A stretch of DNA of 64,000 nt from Owenweeksia sp965229445 (GCA_965229445.1 OZ245876.1:1054001-1118000), one strand, 5' to 3'. Counted from the first letter of the stretch, positions 1 to 9,279 are shown. Program-made: numbers and translations. The notes: generated by a model from the letters alone, not told the origin.

Positions 1-158
1 CGCAACAGGATCTTGCTCAGTCTATTGGGGTAAGCAGGCAAACCATTCATGCCATTGAATCTGGAAAGTATGTTCCTTCCACAGTACTGGCTCTAAAGCT
101 GGCGAGAATGTTTAGATGTGAAGTGTCGGAACTGTTTGAGCTAGAGGGTAATGAATAA
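1..158 (+). CDS. XRE-family HTH transcriptional regulator, C-terminal part
   Basis: The frame is open from base 3 to a TAA at 156-158 and gives 51 residues; the start lies left of the window. The residues QQDLAQSIGVSRQTIHAIES look like helices 2-3 of a Cro/CI-type HTH, and the tail LARMFRCEVSELFELEG is typical of the short YozG-like XRE regulators of 65-70 residues. It is presumably a small cytoplasmic DNA-binding protein with no other domain. It converges on metK and shares a bidirectional terminator with it. Its target cannot be told from this fragment. Confidence 0.8.
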   Translation, partial: QQDLAQSIGVSRQTIHAIESGKYVPSTVLALKLARMFRCEVSELFELEGNE

Positions 159-160
159 AA

Positions 161-186
161 AAACCTCTGACATAATGCAGAGGTTT
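161..186. terminator. Bidirectional terminator between XRE regulator and metK
   Basis: A perfect 9-bp stem (161-169 with 178-186, arms AAACCTCTG and CAGAGGTTT) has an 8-nt loop. It has A residues on the left and T residues on the right, so it can end transcription in both directions between two convergent genes. Confidence 0.8.
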
Positions 187-211
187 TATTGCTATTAAAG
201 GCTTTTGATGC

Positions 212-1498
212 TTACAGACCAAAAGAAGATTTAATCTCGTCCACCATATCCAGTTTTTCCCAGGTAAAGAGTTCAACTTCCCGGGTGATGGTATCCCCAT
301 TAACTTGAAATGTTTTGGTGACTGTTTGTGGTTCACGACCCATATGTCCGTAAGCCGCAGTTTCAAGATAAATTGGATTCCTGAGTTTGAGACGCTGTTC
401 AATGAGACCGGGTCTCATGTCAAAAAGCTGATCAATTTTTTGGGCGATTTCTCCATCAGTCATATCCACTTTGGCTGAGCCGTAAGTGTCAACAAATATC
501 CCCATCGGTTCCACTACGCCAATAGCATAAGAAACCTGCACCAGAATCTGATCGCAAACACCGGCTGCCACCATATTTTTAGCAATATGTCTGGTAGCAT
601 AGGCGGCAGAACGGTCAACTTTGCTGGGGTCTTTTCCTGAGAAGGCTCCACCTCCGTGAGCACCTTTTCCACCATAGGTGTCTACAATAATCTTCCGGCC
701 AGTAAGTCCGGTATCTCCATGTGGACCACCTATTACAAACTTTCCGGTAGGGTTGATGTGATAATCTATATCATCGTTAAACAGGGCCTGAATATCTGCC
801 CTAAGGGAGCTAATTACTCTAGGCATCAAGATATTTTTAATGTCGAAGCGAATTTGTTGCAGCATCTCTTTATCCGCTACATCATGGTCTGCTTCTGAGT
901 CTGACGCAGGTTCGATGAAGTCATCGTGTTGCGTAGAAACTACGATACTGGTAACCCGCAGCGGTTTATGGTCATCGCTATATTCGATAGTCACCTGAGC
1001 TTTAGCGTCAGGTCTTAAGTACTTTATTTCACGTGATTCTCTGCGCAATTCAGCTAATACCTTGAGAATAAGGTGACTGAGGTCAAGCGCCAGAGGCATG
1101 TAATTTTCTGTTTCATTGGTGGCATATCCGAACATCATTCCCTGATCTCCCGCACCCTGTTCTTCAGGGGTTCCCCTGTCTACCCCGCGGTTAATATCAT
1201 CTGATTGTTCATGCAATCCGGACAGTACTCCACAGCTGTCTGCAGAAAACATATATTCACCTTTAGTATATCCGATTTTGCGTATTACATGACGCGCAGC
1301 TTCCTGAACGTCAACGTATGCTTTGGATTTAATCTCACCTGCAAGCACTACTTGGCCCGTCGTAACCATAGTTTCACAAGCAACTTTTGAATGAGCATCA
1401 TAGGCCAAAAAATGGTCAATAATGGTGTCGGAAATTTGATCGGCAACCTTGTCGGGGTGCCCTTCAGATACTGACTCTGAAGTGAATAGGTAGGACAT
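212..1498 (-). CDS. metK: S-adenosylmethionine synthase (methionine adenosyltransferase)
   Basis: Makes S-adenosylmethionine from methionine and ATP in the cytoplasm. The 428-residue protein is slightly long, as is usual in Bacteroidota. The N-terminal SESVSEGHPDK (residues 7-17) is the ATP/Mg-binding motif, GAGDQGMMFGY (115-125) is the first MetK signature, GGPHGDTGLTGRK lies at 257-269, and the glycine-rich HGGGAFSGKDPSKVDRS (281-297) is the second signature. The start is ATG with a good N-terminal match to the family. A TACGTTTG box at 1542-1549 on the same strand may be its -7 element, about 40 bases upstream. It is divergent from the metH-metF operon. It lies outside the S-box riboswitch, which faces the other way, so the riboswitch seems to control methionine supply rather than SAM synthesis here. 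Confidence 0.98.
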   Translation of the reverse strand: MSYLFTSESVSEGHPDKVADQISDTIIDHFLAYDAHSKVACETMVTTGQVVLAGEIKSKAYVDVQEAARHVIRKIGYTKGEYMFSADSCGVLSGLHEQSDDINRGVDRGTPEEQGAGDQGMMFGYATNETENYMPLALDLSHLILKVLAELRRESREIKYLRPDAKAQVTIEYSDDHKPLRVTSIVVSTQHDDFIEPASDSEADHDVADKEMLQQIRFDIKNILMPRVISSLRADIQALFNDDIDYHINPTGKFVIGGPHGDTGLTGRKIIVDTYGGKGAHGGGAFSGKDPSKVDRSAAYATRHIAKNMVAAGVCDQILVQVSYAIGVVEPMGIFVDTYGSAKVDMTDGEIAQKIDQLFDMRPGLIEQRLKLRNPIYLETAAYGHMGREPQTVTKTFQVNGDTITREVELFTWEKLDMVDEIKSSFGL

Positions 1499-1541
1499 TC
1501 TGCAGTTTTTTTAGTTTCAATAAAAGGAAAGAAGAGCAGAG

Positions 1542-1549
1542 CAAACGTA
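1542..1549 (-). promoter_or_regulatory. Possible -7 promoter box of metK
   Basis: On the minus strand the sequence reads TACGTTTG, an exact match to the Bacteroidota -7 consensus TAnnTTTG, placed for a leader of about 40 nt. No TTG is found at the expected -33 spacing, so this is a half-match only. Confidence 0.35.
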
Positions 1550-1824
1550 GAGCTAAAACAGTCCGCTTTAGCATTTTTTTAGGTGGTTGCAATCAGGCAA
1601 ATCCTTCCACTTTCAAAGCAAATGTAGTATAAAATAGAACTTTTAAAGCTTGGCTTTTCGACAAGTGGCACCACCTCGCTAATTCATAGACCTAAAAAAG
1701 AACCATATAATCTGCTGCAAATGAATTTTCTGAATTTAAAGTGATTGAAAATGTTAGTGTTCACGGTTTCAGTTTATCGAAATGCAGTTGTAGAACAGTA
1801 CTTTATAATGTTACTTTGCTATAA

Positions 1825-1921
1825 CTTATCCAGAAAGACTGAGGGATTGGGCCCACAGAAGTCTTGGCAACCCGGGCCAGCCGGGTGCTACTTCCCACTC
1901 CGAATGATGGAGAGAGATAAG
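1825..1921 (+). promoter_or_regulatory. SAM-I (S-box) riboswitch aptamer upstream of metH
   Basis: The P1 strands CTTATC (1825-1830) and GATAAG (1916-1921) close the fold. Inside are the conserved core segments GAGGGA (1841-1846) followed by GGCCC, GGCAACC (1866-1872) and GGTGCTACTTCC (1884-1895), in the order expected for the SAM-I four-way junction. The family binds S-adenosylmethionine and turns methionine genes down when SAM is plentiful. It precedes the split metH/metF operon, which fits. A possible promoter (TTG at 1788, TACTTTG near 1812) lies just upstream, but the match is poor. Confidence 0.93.
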
Positions 1922-1976
1922 CCCGTTGAGAAACAGCTCATCTCCCTTGTAACTTTCTGGATAGAATTTAAATGCT
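1922..1976 (+). promoter_or_regulatory. Likely expression platform of the SAM-I riboswitch
   Basis: Bases 1953-1963 (CTTTCTGGATA) are the exact reverse complement of 1827-1837 (TATCCAGAAAG), the 5' side of the aptamer including P1. An 11-bp pairing between the two would exclude P1 and leave the aptamer unfolded. There is no U-tract before the start codon at 1977, so control of translation or RNA access is more likely than an intrinsic terminator. The role is inferred from pairing only. Confidence 0.6.
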
Positions 1977-2996
1977 ATGAAAAAAGCCAGGCTGTCAGAA
2001 GAAGCAAAAAAGCGCATTCTAGTACTGGATGGTGCTATGGGAACTATGATTCAGGCTTATAAGCTTGAGGAGAAGGACTACCGTGGTGCTCGATTTGCTG
2101 ATTGGCCCTCTGATATCAAAGGCAATAACGACCTGCTAAGTATTACGCAGCCCGAGATCATCAAGGCAATCCACGGCAAGTACTTTGAGGCCGGTGCCGA
2201 TATTGTGGAGACCAACACATTCAACAGTACCAGGGTATCCATGGCTGATTATGACATGGAAGATCTTGTTCCTGAAATAAATTTATCAGCTGCCCGCCTG
2301 GCGCGGGAAGTGGCGGATGAATTTACGGCAAGGGAGCCAGATAAACCAAGGTTTGTAATTGGATCCATGGGGCCTACTAACAAAACGGCCAGCATTTCTC
2401 CTGACGTGAACAATCCTGGGTATAGAGCCATTGACTTTGACACACTGGCGATCAATTATAAGGAGCAAGCTAATGCCTTAATTGAGGGTGGTGTGGATGG
2501 TTTATTGGTAGAAACAGTATTTGATACTTTGAATGCAAAAGCAGCATTATTTGCTTTGATGGAGTTATTCGACGAATTGGGCCGTGAATTGCCCATTATG
2601 GTTTCAGGAACCATCACGGATGCCAGTGGTCGCACGCTTTCTGGCCAAACAGCAGATGCTTTTTTGGTAAGTATATCGCATGCACCTCTTTTCTCCGTAG
2701 GCTTGAATTGCGCCCTGGGGGCAGAGCAGCTACGCCCTTATCTACAGGTACTTTCTCGCGATGCTCAATTTAATATCAGCGCACATCCTAACGCCGGTCT
2801 TCCCAATGCTTTTGGGGAGTATGATGAGTCAGCCGAACAGATGGCCAGTCAAGTCAAAGAGTATTTGGACTTAGGCCTGGTCAATATCATCGGTGGCTGC
2901 TGCGGAACTACACCAGAACACATCAAGGCTATTGCCGATTTGGCTAAGAATTACAAACCCCGAGAATTGAAGCAAGCAGCCCTGGCAGATGCCTGA
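1977..2996 (+). CDS. metH: Methionine synthase, homocysteine-binding half (split MetH part 1)
   Basis: Homocysteine S-methyltransferase domain of cobalamin-dependent methionine synthase as a separate 339-residue protein. It binds and activates homocysteine through zinc; the expected ligands are Cys245 (GLNCALG) and Cys308-Cys309 (GGCCGTTPEH). LDGAMGTMIQ near the N-terminus and DGLLVETVFDT in the middle are also typical. In most bacteria this domain begins a single ~1200-residue MetH. Here it ends with its own stop and the remaining domains follow 40 bp downstream as a second gene. Both must be made for a working enzyme, so they are presumably co-transcribed with metF under the S-box riboswitch. 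The start ATG sits right after the expression platform; another ATG at 1972 is out of frame. Confidence 0.95.
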   Translation: MKKARLSEEAKKRILVLDGAMGTMIQAYKLEEKDYRGARFADWPSDIKGNNDLLSITQPEIIKAIHGKYFEAGADIVETNTFNSTRVSMADYDMEDLVPEINLSAARLAREVADEFTAREPDKPRFVIGSMGPTNKTASISPDVNNPGYRAIDFDTLAINYKEQANALIEGGVDGLLVETVFDTLNAKAALFALMELFDELGRELPIMVSGTITDASGRTLSGQTADAFLVSISHAPLFSVGLNCALGAEQLRPYLQVLSRDAQFNISAHPNAGLPNAFGEYDESAEQMASQVKEYLDLGLVNIIGGCCGTTPEHIKAIADLAKNYKPRELKQAALADA

Positions 2997-3036
2997 CTTT
3001 TAGTTCAGAATTACTCAAAACATTGATTGCAGCAAT

Positions 3037-5685
3037 ATGAAACTATCCGGACTCGAACCTCTACACATCTCACCCGCCGCTAATTTTGTAAATGTCGGTG
3101 AACGAACCAATGTTACAGGCTCAAAGAAGTTTTTGCGCCTGATTAAAGAAGATCGATATGATGAAGCGCTCGAGGTAGCAAGAGATCAGGTTGAAGGTGG
3201 CGCGCAAATCATTGATGTTAATATGGATGAAGGCATGCTGGATGGGAAGGCGGCCATGGTAAAGTTCTTAAACCTGATCGCATCAGAACCTGATATTTCC
3301 AGGGTGCCCATTATGATTGACTCCTCAAAGTGGGAGATCATAGAAGCCGGACTAAAATGTGTTCAGGGCAAGGCCGTTGTGAATTCTATTAGTTTAAAAG
3401 GTGGGGAGGAAGAATTTATACGTCAGGCCAAACTGGTGATGCGTTATGGTGCCGCAGTTATTGTGATGGCATTTGACGAAGAGGGACAGGCGGATACCTT
3501 CCAGAGACGTATAGAAATTTGTGAACGCTCCTATAAGATTTTGACAGAGCGCCTTGGTTTCAATCCCAAGGACATCATCTTCGATCCGAATATTTTCCCG
3601 GTAGCCACTGGTATTGAAGAGCACCGACGCAACGCATTGGATTTCTTCGAAGCGACCAAGTGGATTAAAGAAAATTTACCCTATGCGAAGGTAAGCGGGG
3701 GGGTGAGTAATGTATCGTTTAGCTTTCGGGGCAATCAGCCTCTGCGTGAGGCAATGCATGCGTCATTTCTGTATCATGGTATAAAGCATGGGATGGATAT
3801 GGGTATTGTGAATCCTACCATGTTGGAGGTTTATGAAGAAATCCCGAAAGATTTGTTGGAGCGGGTGGAGGATGTTTTGCTCGATCGCCGGGCAGATGCG
3901 ACGGAAAGATTACTCGATTTTGCCGAAAATTTTGAAGGTCAGCTCAAGTCAAAAGTTAAGGACACCGCCTGGCGCGATCAACCCGTAGCCAAACGTATTG
4001 AACATGCCCTGGTAAACGGAATTGTGGATTATATTGAGGAAGATGCTGAAGAGGCGCATGGAGGATTTGACACCGCACTTGAAGTGATTGAAGGTCCATT
4101 GATGGACGGAATGAATGTGGTTGGGGATTTATTTGGTTCTGGTAAGATGTTTCTTCCGCAAGTGGTTAAATCTGCCCGGGTAATGAAAAAGGCCGTGGCT
4201 TACCTGGAACCCTACCTGGAGGAAGAGAAGAAGAACCAGACTGATAGCGGTAAGAAAGGAAAGATTCTTTTGGCCACGGTAAAAGGTGATGTGCATGATA
4301 TCGGCAAGAATATAGTAGGGGTGGTACTGGCATGTAACAATTTTGATATTGTGGATTTAGGTGTCATGGTTCCGCTAGAGAAGATACTGGAGTCGGCGAT
4401 TAAAGAGGAAGTTGATGTTATTGGTCTGAGTGGACTGATTACTCCCTCACTGGATGAAATGATCTATGTAGCTCAAGAAATGGAGCGGCGAAAAATGGAT
4501 ATTCCATTGATGATTGGAGGGGCTACTACTTCACGGGCTCACACGGCGGTGAAGATTTTTCCAGAGTACTCAGGTATTGCTGTACATGTAAATGATGCTA
4601 GCCGGAGTGTGCCGGTTTCGCAAACCTTATCAAATCCGGCCTCTAGGGAAGCTTTTCAAAATAACCTCAAGCAAGAATACCTAAAATTGAGAGAGGGTTA
4701 TTTGAACAAAGCCAGTAGTAAGGAGTATCTAAGCCTGGATGATGCCAGACAAAATCGTATCCAATTAAGTTTTAACGATGTCATTCGAAAGCCTTCCTTC
4801 CTTGGTGTGAAATCCATAGAACAAATTGATCTCAATGCAATAAGAACCTATATTGATTGGACGCCATTTTTTCTTACCTGGCAAATCCATGGCAAGTATC
4901 CCCGAATTTTTGATGATGAGGTAGTGGGTGAGCAAGCGAAAATCTTGTTTGATGATGCTTCCGCCATGTTGGATCATATTATTGAGAATAATCTATTGGG
5001 TGCCAAAGCAACTTTTGGTTTGTTTGAGGCAAATTCTGTGGGCGATGACATTGAGGTGTACCTTGATAATCAACAACTTGCAGTATTCAGGACTTTAAGA
5101 CAGCAAACGAAAAAGGCCAGAACAGCCCCTAATATGGCCTTAAGTGATTTTATTGCCCCTAAAGAATCCGGTATAAAAGATTATATAGGTTGCTTTGCCG
5201 TAACTACTGGTATTGGCATTGAAAAGCTCGTTGAAAAGTATGAATCTGACCACGATGACTATAAGGCTATCATGGCAAAAGCCGTAGCAGATCGATTGGC
5301 AGAAGCACTAGCGGAGTGGTTACATGAAAAGGTTAGAACAGAGTTTTGGGGATATGCAACCGATGAAGGTCTAAGCAATGACGAACTGATTAAAGAAAAG
5401 TATCAGGGAATTAGGCCAGCGCCAGGATACCCGGCTTGTCCCGATCATCTTGAGAAAGAAAGCATATTTGCTCTGCTGGGAACGGCAGAGTTGGGTATGA
5501 GTTTGACTGAAAGTTTGGCAATGTATCCCGCTGCATCCGTTTCCGGCTATTATTTTGCACATCCGGAGAGCAAGTATTTTGGATTGGGAAAAATAGGAAA
5601 GGATCAGGTGGAAGATTATGCACTTCGCAAGGGAATAAGTTTTGAGAAGGCAGAGAAGTGGTTGCGCCCAAGTTTGAACTATTAA
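3037..5685 (+). CDS. metH: Methionine synthase, folate/cobalamin/reactivation domains (split MetH part 2)
   Basis: This 882-residue protein carries the rest of cobalamin-dependent MetH. Residues 1-~300 are the pterin-binding domain (NVGERTNVTGS at 19-29, then a TIM barrel that binds methyltetrahydrofolate). About 310-400 is the four-helix cap. About 405-540 is the Rossmann-type B12 domain with the cobalt-ligating DVHDIG motif at 418-423 (His420). The C-terminal third is the AdoMet-dependent reactivation domain (RPAPGYPACPDH, then YPAASVSGYYFAHPES). It transfers methyl from methyl-THF to homocysteine bound on the partner protein. All domains after the homocysteine module are present and in order, so the gene is split but not degraded. 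metF follows after 21 bp. Confidence 0.96.
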   Translation: MKLSGLEPLHISPAANFVNVGERTNVTGSKKFLRLIKEDRYDEALEVARDQVEGGAQIIDVNMDEGMLDGKAAMVKFLNLIASEPDISRVPIMIDSSKWEIIEAGLKCVQGKAVVNSISLKGGEEEFIRQAKLVMRYGAAVIVMAFDEEGQADTFQRRIEICERSYKILTERLGFNPKDIIFDPNIFPVATGIEEHRRNALDFFEATKWIKENLPYAKVSGGVSNVSFSFRGNQPLREAMHASFLYHGIKHGMDMGIVNPTMLEVYEEIPKDLLERVEDVLLDRRADATERLLDFAENFEGQLKSKVKDTAWRDQPVAKRIEHALVNGIVDYIEEDAEEAHGGFDTALEVIEGPLMDGMNVVGDLFGSGKMFLPQVVKSARVMKKAVAYLEPYLEEEKKNQTDSGKKGKILLATVKGDVHDIGKNIVGVVLACNNFDIVDLGVMVPLEKILESAIKEEVDVIGLSGLITPSLDEMIYVAQEMERRKMDIPLMIGGATTSRAHTAVKIFPEYSGIAVHVNDASRSVPVSQTLSNPASREAFQNNLKQEYLKLREGYLNKASSKEYLSLDDARQNRIQLSFNDVIRKPSFLGVKSIEQIDLNAIRTYIDWTPFFLTWQIHGKYPRIFDDEVVGEQAKILFDDASAMLDHIIENNLLGAKATFGLFEANSVGDDIEVYLDNQQLAVFRTLRQQTKKARTAPNMALSDFIAPKESGIKDYIGCFAVTTGIGIEKLVEKYESDHDDYKAIMAKAVADRLAEALAEWLHEKVRTEFWGYATDEGLSNDELIKEKYQGIRPAPGYPACPDHLEKESIFALLGTAELGMSLTESLAMYPAASVSGYYFAHPESKYFGLGKIGKDQVEDYALRKGISFEKAEKWLRPSLNY

Positions 5686-5706
5686 CAACGCTCGTTTAGA
5701 TAAGTT

Positions 5707-6663
5707 ATGAAAGTCATTGATCATTTGCAGGGAGGAAAGGGAAAGCCAATCTTCTCATTTGAAATTCTTCCTCCCTTAAAAGGACAAAATATTCAGAGAA
5801 TTTTTGATACGATAGATTCCCTGATGGAGTTCAAACCTCCCTTTGTTAACGTAACCTACCATCGCGAAGAGGTGGTTTATAAGAAGCTGGATAATGATCT
5901 CCTGGAACAGAAGGTGATAAAGAAAAGGCCGGGGACGGTAGGAATTTGTGCTGCCATTCAGAATAAGTACAAGATTGATGCAGTGCCTCACATATTGTGT
6001 GGCGGGTTTAGCAAAGAAGATACAGAGAACGCGCTCATAGACCTAAATTTTTTGGGAATTGAAAATGTGCTGGCTCTAAGGGGAGATGCCATCAAAGGGG
6101 AAACCTATTTCAGACCGGATGGCAAGGGACATAATTATGCCAATGAGTTGGTGAAACAAATTTACGACATGAATGAGGGCATATATCTTGATGAGGAATT
6201 GTTAAATAAAACCCCAAGTAATTTTTGTGTCGGAGTGGCCGGGTATCCGGAAAAGCATTTTGAAGCCCCCAGCATCAATAATGATATTGAAAACTTGAAG
6301 CGAAAGATCGATGCTGGTGCTGAATACATCGTCACTCAATTATTCTTTGATAATCAGAAGTACTTTGACTACGTAGATAAATGCCGCGCGGCTGGAATAG
6401 AGGTGCCAATTATTCCAGGCTTAAAGCCGATTGCCACTAAAAAGCACCTCAGTGTTTTGCCACACTTTTTCCATGTGGATTTACCGGATGACTTAATAAA
6501 ATCGGTTATTGAGTGCAAGGACAATAAAGCCGTCAGGCAAGTTGGTGTAGAGTGGGCTACCCAGCAAAGCAAAGAGCTAAAAGCTGCGGGTGTTCCGGCC
6601 ATACATTTCTACTCCATGGGAAAGGTGGATAATATTCGGGCCATAGCTGCGGAGATATTCTAA
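5707..6663 (+). CDS. metF: 5,10-methylenetetrahydrofolate reductase
   Basis: Reduces methylene-THF to methyl-THF, the methyl donor used by the MetH encoded just upstream. At 318 residues it has the normal length for bacterial MetF. FSFEILPP at the N-terminus carries the catalytic glutamate region, ENVLALRGDA binds FAD, and EYIVTQLFFDNQKY and IPGLKPI are further family motifs. The 21-bp spacing from metH part 2 and shared direction point to one operon driven from the riboswitch leader. The 229-bp gap that follows contains a 13-bp palindrome (TGCTGACTCAGCA, 6711-6723) but no clear terminator. Confidence 0.96.
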   Translation: MKVIDHLQGGKGKPIFSFEILPPLKGQNIQRIFDTIDSLMEFKPPFVNVTYHREEVVYKKLDNDLLEQKVIKKRPGTVGICAAIQNKYKIDAVPHILCGGFSKEDTENALIDLNFLGIENVLALRGDAIKGETYFRPDGKGHNYANELVKQIYDMNEGIYLDEELLNKTPSNFCVGVAGYPEKHFEAPSINNDIENLKRKIDAGAEYIVTQLFFDNQKYFDYVDKCRAAGIEVPIIPGLKPIATKKHLSVLPHFFHVDLPDDLIKSVIECKDNKAVRQVGVEWATQQSKELKAAGVPAIHFYSMGKVDNIRAIAAEIF

Positions 6664-6892
6664 ACATGCTTCCTGAATTGATTCCAGCTAAAGGGTTTAA
6701 AGGAGTAAGATGCTGACTCAGCAATGGAACTCTAGCTTTTTCAATTCTCGTATCCCCTTGATACAGAGTTATTAGCACAAGTCTGTTGAAAAGTGCTTCT
6801 TTGTGGATATTTAGCGCTTCAAAAAATAGGCTGCCGTCAGGGGATTAGTAAATTCGGAGAGCGTTATTTGAAATGAAAACAATCTCCAGTTC

Positions 6893-8281
6893 ATGGTAAA
6901 ACAAGCACCTGCTATTAAGGTCAAGTCAACGAAGAAAAGAAAAACTGCTCTTAAGAAGATATTCGTCCTCGACACCTCTGTCATTCTATACGATCACAAT
7001 TCCATCTTACATTTCGAAGAGCATGATGTTGCGATACCAATCACGGTATTGGAAGAGTTAGATGAATTTAAAAAGGGCGGCGACACAAAGAACTATGAGG
7101 CTCGTCAGTTCATCCGATTTTTAGACAAGAAAGCCGGCGATAAAGGCCTGCAGGATTGGATCGATTTGCACGAAGGTTCTCAGGGTAAGTTTAAGGTCAT
7201 TATGAATGTAGAAAGCCACCATGTTGATGCCATAAAGGTGTTCGGTGGAGCCAAGAACGATCATAAAATTTTGAATGCAGCCCTTAAACTCTCATCTGAG
7301 GAGATCGAAAAGCAGGTAATTCTTGTAACCAAAGATGTAAACCTTAGGCTAAAAGCAAAGGCGCTGGGAGTGGTAGCGGAGGATTATGAAACCGGAAAGA
7401 TTAAGGACGTTGATGCACTCTACACGGGAAGAACCCAGCTAAATAATTTTGATCAAAGTCTGATAGATAAAATCTACAAATCACGCTTCATTCCCGCCGA
7501 TTCGGTAAAGGAATCTCACGGGGATTTTGAACCTGAGAACAACCACTATTACATCCTAAAGGGAAATAAGAGTAGCACCCTGGCTTACTATAATCCCTTG
7601 GAAGATTCACTGGATCAGCTGGAGAAGAAAAGCTATTATGGTATTAAACCCAGAAATGCAGAACAGACCTTTGCCTTACATGCTATTGCAAATCCAGATA
7701 TAAAGCTGGTGACCTTAAGTGGAGTGGCAGGAACGGGTAAAACTTTGTTGGCGCTGGCCGGTTCTCTGGAGCAAAGAAGAAGTTACAAGCAAATTTATCT
7801 GGCTCGTCCCATCGTTCCTCTTAGTAATAAGGATCTGGGCTATTTGCCAGGAGACATGAAGGCTAAAGTAGATCCTTACATGCAGCCACTTTGGGATAAT
7901 CTAAAGTTTATCAAGAACCAATTCAAAGAAACTGACAAGGAATATAAGCAGATTGATGATATGGTAAATCAGGAGAAATTACTGGTTACACCACTGGCAT
8001 ACATTCGGGGGAGAAGTCTTAGCAACGTAATATTTATCGTAGATGAAGCTCAAAATCTCACCCCACATGAGGTAAAGACAATTATAACCAGAGCGGGGGA
8101 GAATGCTAAATTCATCTTTACAGGTGATGTGCATCAAATTGACACTCCTTACCTTGACGAACAATCCAATGGGCTATCGTACCTAATTGATAAAATCAAA
8201 GGCAATAAGCTATTTGCACATATCAGTCTTGAGAAGGGAGAGCGTTCTGAATTAGCGAATTTGGCCAACGAATTGTTGTAA
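6893..8281 (+). CDS. PIN domain-PhoH family ATPase (YlaK/PhoH2 type)
   Basis: A 462-residue two-domain protein. Residues ~20-165 form a PIN nuclease domain (FVLDTSVILYDHNSI supplies the first acidic residue; VTKDVNLRLKA lies near its end). Residues ~255-460 form a PhoH-type P-loop ATPase with Walker A GVAGTGKT (near 277-285), Walker B VIFIVDEAQN and the sensor-like FTGDVHQID. Fusions of this order are known as PhoH2 and are linked to RNA unwinding and cleavage. It is cytoplasmic, with a lysine-rich leader. Its stop codon directly abuts that of the convergent hydrolase (8281/8282), so no terminator fits between them. Confidence 0.93.
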   Translation: MVKQAPAIKVKSTKKRKTALKKIFVLDTSVILYDHNSILHFEEHDVAIPITVLEELDEFKKGGDTKNYEARQFIRFLDKKAGDKGLQDWIDLHEGSQGKFKVIMNVESHHVDAIKVFGGAKNDHKILNAALKLSSEEIEKQVILVTKDVNLRLKAKALGVVAEDYETGKIKDVDALYTGRTQLNNFDQSLIDKIYKSRFIPADSVKESHGDFEPENNHYYILKGNKSSTLAYYNPLEDSLDQLEKKSYYGIKPRNAEQTFALHAIANPDIKLVTLSGVAGTGKTLLALAGSLEQRRSYKQIYLARPIVPLSNKDLGYLPGDMKAKVDPYMQPLWDNLKFIKNQFKETDKEYKQIDDMVNQEKLLVTPLAYIRGRSLSNVIFIVDEAQNLTPHEVKTIITRAGENAKFIFTGDVHQIDTPYLDEQSNGLSYLIDKIKGNKLFAHISLEKGERSELANLANELL

Positions 8282-9235
8282 TCAATTTAGAATCCAAGTT
8301 CCAATATCCTCAGCTAAGTTTGGTTCCAGTCTAAAGTCTGGATCTGCGTAGGAAGCCTGGTTTTCCTGAGGCGATTTAACCACCTTTAGCACGTGGTTCA
8401 TTTCTGCATAAAGCTTTACATCCGCATCAGGCTTGGCATTTTTCAAGGTTTCCAGATCCTTGGTCGTAACCTGAAAATCTTGTTCACCCTGAATGAGTAA
8501 CACTGGAACACCCACCTTACTTAACTCCTCTGCCGGATCGAGATTTAATAACTCCTTTAAGTACGGCTGAATGGATTTACGCAACAAGCTTTGCAACATC
8601 ACATTCTTATTTTGTATGGTGTAACCCTGCTTAATGGAATCCAGTTTATGCATCGTAGACGTATGGATGTCTTTAGAAAACTGCAACCCGAGCTGTTCAT
8701 CCAGTACTTCCATAAATGATCTTCCGGCACCAGCTACTAGGATAAGGCCTTCTGTATCTAATCTTTGTGCGGCCATGCTAGCAATTAAAGCTCCTTCAGA
8801 ATGACCTAAGAGATAGATATTTTTAAATCCTATGTTCTGCATTTCTTCATATATGGCAGCAACAACATCGATATTGGAGGAAAATCTCATTTTTGTTTCG
8901 TCGATATCCGTGCTGGAAGCTCCAATCCCCAATTTATCATATCTGTAGGTTGATATTCCTAATAAATACAGGGAGTCTGCTAATTGCTTATAAGCATTAT
9001 TTGGTCCGGCGAGCATTGCAGAATTCCCGTTTCGATCTGTAGGGCCACTGCCGGGAATTACGATTACCAGCGGGGTTTTCTTCAGATTTTTTGATGTTAA
9101 AGGGAAGTTTGTAAGCAGCGTGCCACTAATAGTATCCCTTCCAATATAAACCGCTTGCTCAATTTCGGCCCTACCGGTTTGAGCATTCGTAGTATTACTG
9201 AAAGCAAGGGCTAATAGAATGATTATCTGTCTCAT
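8282..9235 (-). CDS. Secreted alpha/beta hydrolase
   Basis: Predicted exported serine hydrolase of 317 residues. The first frame-open codon (9248-9250) is TTG and lies against the pckA terminator; the ATG at 9233-9235 gives MRQIIILLALAFSNTTNAQ, a clean signal peptide, so that start is chosen. VIVIPGSGPTDRNGN forms the oxyanion region, GHSEGA is the nucleophile elbow with the catalytic serine, and MNHVLKVV near the C-terminus likely holds the catalytic histidine. Such proteins usually act on small esters or peptides in the periplasm; the substrate is not evident. Confidence 0.85.
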   Translation of the reverse strand: MRQIIILLALAFSNTTNAQTGRAEIEQAVYIGRDTISGTLLTNFPLTSKNLKKTPLVIVIPGSGPTDRNGNSAMLAGPNNAYKQLADSLYLLGISTYRYDKLGIGASSTDIDETKMRFSSNIDVVAAIYEEMQNIGFKNIYLLGHSEGALIASMAAQRLDTEGLILVAGAGRSFMEVLDEQLGLQFSKDIHTSTMHKLDSIKQGYTIQNKNVMLQSLLRKSIQPYLKELLNLDPAEELSKVGVPVLLIQGEQDFQVTTKDLETLKNAKPDADVKLYAEMNHVLKVVKSPQENQASYADPDFRLEPNLAEDIGTWILN

Positions 9236-9250
9236 GAGGCTAAAGATCAA

Positions 9251-9279
9251 AAAAAATCCCGGTTGATGAACCGGGATTT
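9251..9279 (-). terminator. Intrinsic terminator of pckA
   Basis: A perfect 11-bp stem (9254-9264 with 9269-9279, arm AAATCCCGGTT) has a GATG tetraloop. On the minus strand it is followed by a run of T. It stands between the pckA stop and the hydrolase start. Confidence 0.9.

Noticed and set aside
6711..6723. 13-bp palindrome TGCTGACTCAGCA after metF as an operator
   Set aside because: Only one copy is seen, far from any start codon or promoter box; palindromes of this length can occur by chance.
9236..9250. TTG at 9250 as start of the secreted hydrolase
   Set aside because: It falls against the pckA terminator; the ATG at 9235 gives a typical signal peptide.
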